The notes beneath the pieces are model-generated. The model saw only the letters and a list, made by a program, of their open reading frames with translations, was not told the DNA's origin and made no database searches. The position numbers and the translations under genes are program-made. From positions 16,815 through 80,814 of the forward strand of contig JANBQS010000009.1 of the NCBI GenBank assembly GCA_027577415.1: a stretch of 64,000 nucleotides of DNA. The letters are read 5' to 3'. This document shows positions 56,178 to 64,000 of the stretch, piece by piece (position 1 is the stretch's first letter; every line of letters begins with the position of its first letter). Source of the DNA: Coemansia sp. RSA 922. Taxonomy: Eukaryota; Kickxellomycota; Kickxellomycetes; Kickxellales; Kickxellaceae.

Positions 56178-58715
56178 ATGTCGATGGAGCCGCCTCCGTT
56201 CAACGAAGAGTTGAGCAAATACCCGCCACAACCCAAGGACAGCGGACAAAAAGCCGATACCCAAGTACAGACCAACTACAGTCGCGTAGAGCTTTCAACG
56301 AAGCACTTGTACGTATACCAGGTATCGATCGTCAACTTGGATGCCCACAGCAGTACACGGGGCCAAGGCGGAGACCAGCAAGCAACCGATCCCCTAGTTC
56401 GTAGCGAGGTATTTGACAAAGCATTGTCTAATTCGGTACTATCCAAAAAGTACGTTTACTTTGACGGCAAAGATTACGCGTACTCGCCCAAATCTCTACA
56501 CAAACACTGGTCTGAGCCGCCGACTGACGAGTTGAAGATTGTGTTTGCGCATTCGTCAGTTTTACTCGAGTTTCCATGCCAGTTTGAGGTGAAAGTCCGG
56601 GCGTTGCGTAAATACGATACCAAAGAGCTACTGAGGTATTGTAATGGCGATACTAGCGTTCCAGACTCTTATATCCAAGGGTTTATGTACGCTATTGATG
56701 CTATTGTTAGGAGCTGCCCCAAGCCGCAGTTCGAGGACCTGGGTGGCCGGTATCTCAGTAATCACAGGCCTGTGGTTACTCCGTGGGGGTACGATATTTG
56801 GTGGGAGTATCGGCTGACTATGCGACCAGGTCAAGGCTCGTTATTCGTGAATATCGGCGCGAAATCTGTACCGGTCATCAACGTGACTACGAATTTGGCT
56901 GAGCTGAGCCGGCTATTTTTCGAAAAGAAAGTCGCAATGCTTCAACGCAAAAACAAGTGCGGTTTGGAGTTCAAGGATTGGGCGAGTTTCGAACCCGTAG
57001 TACGCGGTCTCCAAGTTGTGGAGGATGAGTCACTGGTCGGTTTATCGGGATTGTCAACTATGAGTGCGGCGCAAATGACTGTTGACGGCGAATCACTGGC
57101 ATTGTATTATCGTCGTAAATTTGGTCAAGATATTGGCGACCCTTCGATACCCTGCGCAATAACTGTAGATAAGCGACCTATTCCTTTATCGCTCTGCTTG
57201 CTACCAGCCGGTAAGCGGCAGATACAAGCTGTGGTTGGAGCTTGGCAGCGTGATGAATTTTTCAAATCCAGCGCAGTACCACCCGAACACCGACAATCCG
57301 TACTTTCTCATGGTATGCGGCTCTTGGCGCAGGAGAGTAAGGATTTAAAGGCGTTTGGCATTAAGATCACTCCCACACTGGAAACTGTCAGTGCCAGGGT
57401 GTTCGACCCGCCACGCGTTATTTTGCGTAGGCACACAGCCAAGACTACGGCAGAGATGCACGAGGGTCGTTGGGAGATGGCTGGAAAGCGGGTCGTCGAG
57501 TCATCGCAGTTGCGGTCCTGGTCTGTGCTTGTATTCGGACACCAAATGGGGATGCCACCAGCCCTATTGCGCACGTTTATCAACCAGTATGTCAAGATCT
57601 GCGTAGAGCTGGGTATCGACATTCAGCAAACGTCGCCGCCGGTCAAATACGCTACAGCGTGGAACGATATCGAAAAGGTGATGACTGAGGCCAAGCAACT
57701 GTCCGAGTCTCATGGCGATCGGTCGCAACTGGTGCTTTGCATTCTGCCGTTCAACTCGGTGTCCTTGTACGGCGAGATCAAGCGGGTGGCTATGACAGTC
57801 GTCGGCGTGCAGACGCAGTGCGTGCAGTCTAGCAATGTTCGGTCGCATAACCCCAAATTGCTGACTTCTATTGCGCTCAAGATGAACGTCAAATTAGGCG
57901 GATTCACTGCCGACCTCCACACAGACGATTTGCCGGGATTGAGCCAAATACCGACCATGATCTTATCAGCGGACGTCAATCACACGACAGAGGCCGGTGG
58001 GATGTCAGTCGCTGCGATACTCTCGTCAACTGACGCCCAGGCGCGTAGATTTGCTGGCACTGTATTGCAGCACCCGCAGCGTATGGAGTATATCGAGAAC
58101 TTTGACACGATTATCCGACAGTCTCTACGCCTCTTCCATCAGTCCACAGGGGGACTTAAGCCACAGCGTATTATCTACTATAGGGACGGCGTTAATGATG
58201 CGCAGATGCAGGCGGTTAAGCAAATAGAACTGGCGGCTATTTACCGCGGCTGCCAGCTCATCGACCCAGAGTACCGGCCACTTGTTACTTTGGTGTTGAT
58301 CCGTAAAAGACACCACGCTAGGTTCCTTTTGGATAGAGGTAACTGCGAGCCTGGGACTTGTGTCTCGGGGGGCGTGGTCAGTCCAGCGGTGTTTAGCTTC
58401 TATTTGCTCGCGCATCGGTCGCCATTCGGGGTGTCAAAACCAGCGTACTATTTGGTTCTTCACGATGATTGTAGGTTCGATGCGGAGGAACTCAAAAGAC
58501 TGACGTATAACCTGAGCTACATGTATCCGATAGTCACGCGTTCGGTTACTATGCCAGCATCATTATACTACGCACATAGGCTGACTGGAAAGGGGCGGTT
58601 GCAGTTGAGTCGGGCATTCAACACACTACCTTATTTTACTAAAACGCCTGACAAGGAGCTGCCATTTTTGGTTCCTGTGCATGAGGCACTTCGAGATACT
58701 ATGTATTTCATGTGA
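56178..58715 (+). CDS. Argonaute protein, 845 aa, intronless
   Basis: From ATG 56178 the product has N, PAZ, MID and PIWI domains in order. The PIWI domain shows the DEDH tetrad: Asp599 in SADVNHTT, Glu637 in RMEYIENF, Asp670 in YYRDGVNDAQM and His800 in YYAHRL. It therefore looks cleavage-competent for small-RNA-guided silencing. The usual GT.VD segment before FYL reads GTCVSGGVVSPAVFSFYL, and HYHVLWDD reads YYLVLHDD, so it is a diverged member. It converges with MDM1, with 11 bases between stop codons. Start is the first ATG of the frame. Confidence 0.93.
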   Translation: MSMEPPPFNEELSKYPPQPKDSGQKADTQVQTNYSRVELSTKHLYVYQVSIVNLDAHSSTRGQGGDQQATDPLVRSEVFDKALSNSVLSKKYVYFDGKDYAYSPKSLHKHWSEPPTDELKIVFAHSSVLLEFPCQFEVKVRALRKYDTKELLRYCNGDTSVPDSYIQGFMYAIDAIVRSCPKPQFEDLGGRYLSNHRPVVTPWGYDIWWEYRLTMRPGQGSLFVNIGAKSVPVINVTTNLAELSRLFFEKKVAMLQRKNKCGLEFKDWASFEPVVRGLQVVEDESLVGLSGLSTMSAAQMTVDGESLALYYRRKFGQDIGDPSIPCAITVDKRPIPLSLCLLPAGKRQIQAVVGAWQRDEFFKSSAVPPEHRQSVLSHGMRLLAQESKDLKAFGIKITPTLETVSARVFDPPRVILRRHTAKTTAEMHEGRWEMAGKRVVESSQLRSWSVLVFGHQMGMPPALLRTFINQYVKICVELGIDIQQTSPPVKYATAWNDIEKVMTEAKQLSESHGDRSQLVLCILPFNSVSLYGEIKRVAMTVVGVQTQCVQSSNVRSHNPKLLTSIALKMNVKLGGFTADLHTDDLPGLSQIPTMILSADVNHTTEAGGMSVAAILSSTDAQARRFAGTVLQHPQRMEYIENFDTIIRQSLRLFHQSTGGLKPQRIIYYRDGVNDAQMQAVKQIELAAIYRGCQLIDPEYRPLVTLVLIRKRHHARFLLDRGNCEPGTCVSGGVVSPAVFSFYLLAHRSPFGVSKPAYYLVLHDDCRFDAEELKRLTYNLSYMYPIVTRSVTMPASLYYAHRLTGKGRLQLSRAFNTLPYFTKTPDKELPFLVPVHEALRDTMYFM

Positions 58716-58726
58716 AAAAAATATAT

Positions 58727-61700
58727 TTATCCAAAGTGTTCCATTTGGTACTTGACTTCAGGAAATACAGCTACTATGACAGAGTCAAATACCGTCAACA
58801 TAAGACTGAGATTAGGTCTGCGATACTGCACAGCGTCGATAAGCAAAGCAGCTCCATCACGAGAGTTCTTACGACCAACCATACCCGCCAACACTCTTGG
58901 CACGTACCAGAGTACTTGAGCTCGCGCGCGTTTCTCCGTGTCTGCGATCTGCTCCGCTGAGCGATGTTTGAAGCCTTGGAATTTCATCGGAACGCCAGTC
59001 ACCAGTGGCCACAAAGTAGTACGCAAGTTGGCCAATAGCCCAGTTAGCTGTGAGTCGGCAAGCACAGAGGTGACAATGTCGCGGATTCTGCGCTCAACGG
59101 TGCCACCGACTATATGGCGGAGGAGAATAGAGATGGCCTGGCGACGCAGCCAGTTACGGCGATTCTTCAATCCAAACACCTCGACGAATAGGTCGCTCAG
59201 TGGGTCGATGAAAGCCGTCGCCTCTGCGCCCACTGCCACTACGGGCTGCTGCATAGCGACCTGGGCGCCTAGCTCCTGGACGATTATCTCGAGCATAGAG
59301 TCGGCACCCGTTATGCCGCCAATATCCTCGCCGACAGTTTTGTATATCCTTTGCATCCAGCCACCGCCCTCGCCCTGAGACTCGAGCCCAGGGGCAGGCG
59401 GCTCGACCGACGACAGGAAAAGACGCAGCGCCCGGGATCCGCACACCCTCGGGTCACGCAGCAGCCCCTGAATGTAGGTCTCGAGACCCCTGCGGCGAGT
59501 ATCCACGTCTCTGTTCTGCAGCGACCGCAGCAAAATGCCCGGAGTACGTGCGGGCAGGTCGTGGGAGCGCATGATATCGGGGGACTGAGCTTTGAGGTCG
59601 CGGTGCAGGGCAAAGAACTCCCGGTACCTGCGCGCCACCACCCAGCCAGTCGGCGCATGGCGGGACCCAGGCGCAGCATGCTCGGGCGGCAGGCTCTGCT
59701 GCAGTTCGATCAGATACACGACGTGTCCTTCTTCGCCCTCGGCTGCGATGGCCCGCGGAATGTGCACGCGCGTGCGGTGCGGCGTTAACACGTGGTCGAG
59801 GGCGCAGCGCTCGTACACACGCTGCTGCTCGGCGCCGGCCAGAGCCTCGCGTCGGAGGTCGCGGTACGACGCGCGCAGTACGCGCTGCTCGTGGGCGCGG
59901 TGGCGGGACGCAGCCTGCCGCATCAGCGCCCGCACGATCGCCATCTGATGCGTGGTCCGCGACACAGTCCGCTCCACTTGCGCCAGCCGCTCGTCCAGGA
60001 ACAGATCGCCCGGGGACGGCGTCACTACGGCCCGCCCAATCACTAGCGCCTCGGCCTCGTCGCCGCTACTTTCCACCTCGTCTGATCTGTCTGACTCGCT
60101 GTCGGTCGCCTCGATAGGCTCCAGTTGCAATGTGTCGCTGCTGGGCTCGCCCAGTCCAATCGATCTCAGTGATGCGCTGAGCCGCCGGACTTCCGACCGC
60201 CCCACACGCACTGACCGCCTTCTCTGCACCGCCGGTTCAGGGACTGGCTCAGGGACTGGCTCGGGGACCGGCTCGCTGTGAGTCAGGACTTGCGTGCCCC
60301 GAGCTTCCGACGTATCGGTGCTGACTAGCGGCGCCTCGGGCCGTCCCCGCATGCCAGCAAACGTCCACGCGCGGGTCTGCGGCTTAGGCTTTGGCAACGA
60401 CTTACTAGGCGTCGTAGCTGGAGGCGCTGAGCAAGACGATTCAGCAGACACCGAGCGCCTGCCAATAGACTCAGCGACAGTGCGTACCAATGAGAGTTTC
60501 CGCGGCGCAGGCTGCCCAATATCGGGCTCAGATCTAGCAACTGAGCTGGGCCTACGTATCCGCGGGAGCGACAATCGACGGCTATCAGGAGCAGCAAATA
60601 GCGATGCTTCCAAGTGGTCTTGTCTCGGCGTGACATAATATTCTTTGAGAAACCTCGTGTACAGAGCGCTTCTCAGAAACGGCGGGAACTCTGCCTGCTC
60701 CATGTGCCTAAACACCGATGCTTGTACAAGACAGATTAGGTCGAATGCCTCTGCACACACGGCCTCGGTCATCTTCTCGGCATCCAGCTCCAGCGATGCC
60801 TTGAGCCGATACGGTTTGAGACACCGCTGCACATGAGATACCGCCGCCTCCACGTCATTGCCCAGTGCTGCTAGTTCGTCGACGCGCAAGGTAAAGTAGG
60901 TTTTCCACAATGAGCCAAGCACACTAGGCAGCATCTCGGCAATGGATGCCTGGCGGACGCCCTCGACGTTGACCCAGAATTCGAGGATGAACCGGTGCCC
61001 AATCAGATCCATGTACTCGGCAAACGCAGACAACGACGATACGTTCGTCAGGATCTCGTGCAGAGTAAACTGGGGCGGCCCCAGCTTTGAGGGATCGTCT
61101 CGGTGCTCATAATACGTCGACGCACGCGACAAATTGTTTGCCACTGGCACTTTCCCTTGCCTAGCCGTCACAGGAACCCGACTATCTACCATGCTGAATG
61201 GCGATATCACAGATGCCGCCGAGTTGCCACGCCGCCTACTGGTCGTCTGCTCTTCACGCAAGGACTCTAGGCGTCTTTCAGCCTTTTTCTTGGCCACATA
61301 CAGTCTATTAATATAGACTATTATATCGCGTACCCGTTGTCCATGGACAATATCGTCTTTGCTCTGGCCCATGATCAGGATACGTCGCTTACGGATCTGA
61401 GCCAAAATATCTTCGCGGATACGCGCCAACTCCAAACTATCAGAGCACTCGTCGATAGTACTCATAAACTGCTCATACGTGCGCACATTCGAAGGATCGC
61501 CCATAGCAAGGTCTCCTTCGTCCAACTCTTCAGTCTCATCCAGTGGCAATGTTACGTCCTCGTCTTCTGGTATGCCGCGTGCTTGTCTGTCTAGCGCGTC
61601 TCTTAGTTCATTGACCATATGCTGCTCGCGGATCAATTTCTCTAATTGTCCGTCCAATAGCTGGTTAATAGTATCAGGCTCAGCGATACTAAGTACCAAA

Positions 61701-62584
61701 GGCGCCAACAATGCGCCGTTAAGCAACTCGCGTACCAATACTCGGTGGGCCGCGAATGACGACTGATCGGGACCCAGGATCAATGGCAATATCAGATCGA
61801 CTACTCGGCGTATATGAGCCATTACCAGCTTCTTTTCAGTCAGCTTGGCTTGGTCATCCACCTCATCGTCGGAGCCGCGTAGCGAGTGTAGTGCGAGATG
61901 CCATTTAGCACCGGGCATTGCCGCATAAGCCTGCTCGACACGTCGCCGATGTACATTATCAGCCGGCGCCAAACTACCTCCAGGCGATAATGGTTCCTCA
62001 CTGACATCCTGTACCTCGCGAATAGCTCTAATATGTGCCGTAACGACAGGCAGAATCTGTCCAACGACAAACTCTGACATGTCAATTTTGCCCCTCACTC
62101 TTTCAGCTACACTCTCTAGTGCCTGCCCGATCTGAGTAAAAACACATCTAGGAAACGACGAGTCCGCCGATAGATCACGGAACCAGTCTTGCACGAAATC
62201 ACGTACTACTAGCCCCAAAAGACTGGCCAACTCTGACTCTAATTGCTCGTAGTCGCCTCCCAGAGATATGCGTGGCTGCTCCCACTTTTCGTTATTGAAT
62301 TCCGTTGGAAACAGAGACACTCCGGGTGTGTCCTTGCCCGTCACTAAAGATGCAAATAGCAGCCGCGGAATACGTTGCACTGGCGGCTCTAGCGGTAATT
62401 CACCGCGTGGGCGTCGTCCATTGCCTTCGGTCGTCTTTAGTTTACGCTCACGTCGACGTTGGAACCAGTATGACACGAGGACGTTGGTTGCTAGAAGTGT
62501 CGTCACTAGTGCTCCAAATACAAAAGGCGCTAGAAATAGGTATCCCAAGGCTACGCGCAGCCCAGCTACCACTTCCGCATACAT
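58727..62584 (-). CDS. MDM1: Sorting nexin of the Mdm1/SNX13-SNX25 type (PXA-RGS-PX-Nexin_C)
   Basis: 1285 aa from ATG 62584. An N-terminal hydrophobic pair (VALGYLFLAPFVFGALVTTLL) anchors it in the ER. A PXA domain follows (about residues 95-330), an RGS domain near 500-650 (FTLHEILTNVSSLSAFAEYMD), a PX domain near 935-1060 (VVARRYREFFALHRDL) and a Nexin_C domain near 1118-1260. Such proteins tether ER to the vacuole or endosomes and bind fatty acids or phosphoinositides. A PVPEPVPEP repeat and a Ser/Arg-rich linker lie before PX. No intron needed. Confidence 0.92.
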   Translation of the reverse strand: MYAEVVAGLRVALGYLFLAPFVFGALVTTLLATNVLVSYWFQRRRERKLKTTEGNGRRPRGELPLEPPVQRIPRLLFASLVTGKDTPGVSLFPTEFNNEKWEQPRISLGGDYEQLESELASLLGLVVRDFVQDWFRDLSADSSFPRCVFTQIGQALESVAERVRGKIDMSEFVVGQILPVVTAHIRAIREVQDVSEEPLSPGGSLAPADNVHRRRVEQAYAAMPGAKWHLALHSLRGSDDEVDDQAKLTEKKLVMAHIRRVVDLILPLILGPDQSSFAAHRVLVRELLNGALLAPLVLSIAEPDTINQLLDGQLEKLIREQHMVNELRDALDRQARGIPEDEDVTLPLDETEELDEGDLAMGDPSNVRTYEQFMSTIDECSDSLELARIREDILAQIRKRRILIMGQSKDDIVHGQRVRDIIVYINRLYVAKKKAERRLESLREEQTTSRRRGNSAASVISPFSMVDSRVPVTARQGKVPVANNLSRASTYYEHRDDPSKLGPPQFTLHEILTNVSSLSAFAEYMDLIGHRFILEFWVNVEGVRQASIAEMLPSVLGSLWKTYFTLRVDELAALGNDVEAAVSHVQRCLKPYRLKASLELDAEKMTEAVCAEAFDLICLVQASVFRHMEQAEFPPFLRSALYTRFLKEYYVTPRQDHLEASLFAAPDSRRLSLPRIRRPSSVARSEPDIGQPAPRKLSLVRTVAESIGRRSVSAESSCSAPPATTPSKSLPKPKPQTRAWTFAGMRGRPEAPLVSTDTSEARGTQVLTHSEPVPEPVPEPVPEPAVQRRRSVRVGRSEVRRLSASLRSIGLGEPSSDTLQLEPIEATDSESDRSDEVESSGDEAEALVIGRAVVTPSPGDLFLDERLAQVERTVSRTTHQMAIVRALMRQAASRHRAHEQRVLRASYRDLRREALAGAEQQRVYERCALDHVLTPHRTRVHIPRAIAAEGEEGHVVYLIELQQSLPPEHAAPGSRHAPTGWVVARRYREFFALHRDLKAQSPDIMRSHDLPARTPGILLRSLQNRDVDTRRRGLETYIQGLLRDPRVCGSRALRLFLSSVEPPAPGLESQGEGGGWMQRIYKTVGEDIGGITGADSMLEIIVQELGAQVAMQQPVVAVGAEATAFIDPLSDLFVEVFGLKNRRNWLRRQAISILLRHIVGGTVERRIRDIVTSVLADSQLTGLLANLRTTLWPLVTGVPMKFQGFKHRSAEQIADTEKRARAQVLWYVPRVLAGMVGRKNSRDGAALLIDAVQYRRPNLSLMLTVFDSVIVAVFPEVKYQMEHFG

Positions 62585-62806
62585 TGCAAGAAATAAAGTA
62601 ATAAATGCAAAAAATTAATAATAACGAAATTAAATAGATTGAAGAAAATAACAAAATCGTCAACAGCACAACACGTGCTGGCCAAATCCGGACGATGCGA
62701 TTGAGGCGCAGCTACGTCACGTGTAGTGCATCCCTCCTCCTGCGAGTACTATTGTTCACACTTGCTTTAACCGACAATGAAAAAAAAAGCAACTTCATGA
62801 CACATG
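62585..62806. other. Spacer between MDM1 and Fanzor copy C
   Basis: Promoter region of MDM1. CACGTG occurs near 62672 and TCACGTG near 62717. No other feature seen. Confidence 0.5.
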
Positions 62807-62915
62807 AAACGCCAAAAAGGGCTTAATTAATTCATCTTGCCCGAGTGGGCGTGTCAACGAAGCGATAACTCGTCGGATAGATTGTATAGTAGTTGGTGGT
62901 GGTGGTGGCTCAGGG
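62807..62915 (-). ncRNA. Conserved structured 3' tail of the Fanzor element, candidate omega-RNA scaffold (copy C)
   Basis: Same order as in copies A and B: (CCA)n, hairpin GACGA..TCGTT, hairpin GCCC-ACTC-GGGC, GATGAATTAATT, terminal repeat. The changed loop with a fixed stem supports RNA folding. Expression was not seen. Confidence 0.4.
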
Positions 62916-64000
62916 CTAGCCATGACGAGGATGCTTGGACAATGGCTGCGCATCAGAAGCCAAGTCACTCCTACGAGCAGAATGCAACGTCATCAAAAAA
63001 GTACGCTCAGGCGCCACAGTATCCGCCACAGCCACAGCCACAGCCACAGCCACAGCAGCCCTAGCAGCACCGCGGCCTCTGGCAGCCGTAGACGTAGGTG
63101 TAGACGTAGGCATAGCAGCAACCACATGAGTAGGGCGCTTAAACACTGGAGGAATGTCACCCTTTCTAATAAAGTGCTGGATGATGTGGCGAAAGTTCAG
63201 AGTGGCAGCCAGGTTGCGATTATACAGGCGAGGCTTGTAGACGACATTACGTTCATCATCGAGCTGCTTAACGAGACAGTTTGAACACTGAAGCAGGCCG
63301 TGACAGAGCGTAAGACGCCTTTGCCAACGCCGATAAGGCCGGGGGTTGTCAATTACCTTGCACTTGTGGAGGTTGCCATCACATCTGGGACAGGTCTTGG
63401 ACGTATGGAACTCGTCAAACAGATACATTGGAAAGCCGAATTTCTTAAACTTTTTGTGCCAGCCATGACCCCGAATAGGTGCATGAAAGCGAGCCATTGA
63501 TGCAGACCAATTGCCACAGACCATGATCAGTCGCTTGCCAAACTTTTGGATCATGTTGCACTTCAAACGCGCATCTGCTTGCTGCTGGTTGATGTACGCG
63601 GAAAGTTGCAGCTTGCGGTGGAATGGATAGTTGCAGGGCTCGTGGTCATTGTCAGAGTGGACTTGGTGTGTGGATTCAGTGTGGGTGGTCATTGTATTCG
63701 AGTAAAAGTCGCTGAGAACATCCCAGACCATTGCGCGAGCAGCAATGTATTCAAGGAACTCCTCCAGATCAAGCGTAGTACAGTTAAAGTTGGACAAATA
63801 GAGCTTGGCCTCGCGAATGGCAATGGAATTACTGTGCTCGTTCTTGATGATTTCGCACAACTGAGTGAACTTTCGCATGTGCATCTCATCTAGGCATTGC
63901 TTGCGAGAGTAGCGAAGTACACACGGATTCAAATCAGTGCTCGCCCAGCCCAACATATAGTTCAGATCGCCACGGCCCATGTCGTTGAAGACGAGATGCT
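62916..64000 (-). CDS. Fanzor, TnpB-like RNA-guided nuclease family (5' end outside window)
   Basis: The frame is open to the window edge. The first RuvC motif reads FNDMGRGDLNYML; its Asp is the codon 63981-63983. The second part has MVCGNWSASMARF and then LFDEFHTSKTC, whose Glu (63411-63413) is the alternative catalytic residue of Fanzors. A zinc finger follows (CPRC, then CHGLLQCSNC). The third motif is LYNRNLAATLNF: the expected Asp of NRD is Asn (63213-63215), as in copy B. The C-terminus is a Val-Ala repeat and a basic tail. If Asp is needed there, the protein would be catalytically weak or dead yet could still bind RNA and DNA. It lies about 330 bases from the MDM1 start and 4.2 kb from Argonaute. 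Confidence 0.88.
   Translation of the reverse strand, partial: HLVFNDMGRGDLNYMLGWASTDLNPCVLRYSRKQCLDEMHMRKFTQLCEIIKNEHSNSIAIREAKLYLSNFNCTTLDLEEFLEYIAARAMVWDVLSDFYSNTMTTHTESTHQVHSDNDHEPCNYPFHRKLQLSAYINQQQADARLKCNMIQKFGKRLIMVCGNWSASMARFHAPIRGHGWHKKFKKFGFPMYLFDEFHTSKTCPRCDGNLHKCKVIDNPRPYRRWQRRLTLCHGLLQCSNCLVKQLDDERNVVYKPRLYNRNLAATLNFRHIIQHFIRKGDIPPVFKRPTHVVAAMPTSTPTSTAARGRGAARAAVAVAVAVAVADTVAPERTFLMTLHSARRSDLASDAQPLSKHPRHG

Larger units (their letters stand above)
62807..64000 (-). mobile_element. Fanzor-carrying element, longest copy (copy C, runs off the window)
   Basis: The 3'-side terminus AAACGCCAAAAAGGGCTT (from 62807) matches the corresponding end of copy B (AAACGCTAAACAGGGGTT from 14449). 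It is followed inward by the conserved tail and the gene. The 5' end lies beyond 64000. Confidence 0.75.

Noticed and set aside
1..64000. CRISPR array or prokaryotic operon
   Set aside because: No regularly spaced repeats; the apparent repeats are transposon ends or microsatellites, and genes are eukaryotic.
1..64000. tRNA genes
   Set aside because: I looked by eye for T-loop (GTTCGA..C) and D-loop landmarks and found no convincing cloverleaf; a covariance search could still reveal one.

Overview
This window is nuclear DNA of a filamentous fungus. The evidence is a fungal-type fatty acid synthase alpha chain, CDC45, MED17, VPS28, AP-2 mu, an Mdm1-type sorting nexin and a UPF0658 Golgi protein, all with GT-AG introns or no introns. 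The expanded F-box/LRR proteins and many lineage-specific short proteins fit an early-diverging lineage such as Kickxellomycotina (Zoopagomycota). That placement is an inference from gene style, not from a phylogeny.

Layout. 0-2.4 kb: the 3' part of FAS2, ending without the usual phosphopantetheinyl-transferase domain. 2.4-8.7 kb: quickly evolving short genes (~100 aa, one with frameshifts), a seven-TM protein and a broken HD-domain gene. 8.9-14.1 kb: two F-box/LRR genes. 14.4-15.6 kb: a truncated Fanzor-type element. 15.6-18.3 kb: two more seven-TM paralogs around another short gene. 18.5-27.7 kb: a row of minus-strand genes (M28 peptidase, AP-2 mu, LEA2-like protein, P-loop NTPase, unknown membrane protein). 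28.2-30.7 kb: a graveyard holding a dead LINE reverse transcriptase and a dead F-box gene. 31.2-45.7 kb: an F-box/LRR gene, then conserved core genes in divergent pairs (UPF0658/VPS28, MED17/CDC45), then a Cdc4/FBXW7-type F-box-WD40 gene. 45.7-48.8 kb: SANT, SH3 and CAP-domain proteins. 49.9-53.8 kb: a tandem array of six tiny genes, each encoding one C2HC zinc finger. 54.6 kb: a 5S rRNA gene. 56.2-62.6 kb: an Argonaute gene with an intact catalytic tetrad, convergent with MDM1. 62.8-64.0 kb: the longest Fanzor copy, cut by the window edge.

Two systems stand out. (1) Three related Fanzor (eukaryotic TnpB-like, RNA-guided nuclease family) copies lie at 3.9, 14.5 and 62.8 kb. They share inverted-repeat-like ends and a structured 3' tail, and show graded internal deletion down to a tiny non-autonomous form. 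The two copies long enough to show it both carry Asn where the last RuvC Asp is expected. (2) The zinc-finger microprotein array at 50.1-53.8 kb has six single-finger ORFs of 45-66 aa with identical spacing C-x2-C-x12-H-x3-C. Each has its own TATA-like box. Four of the six are too short for ordinary gene-calling cut-offs.
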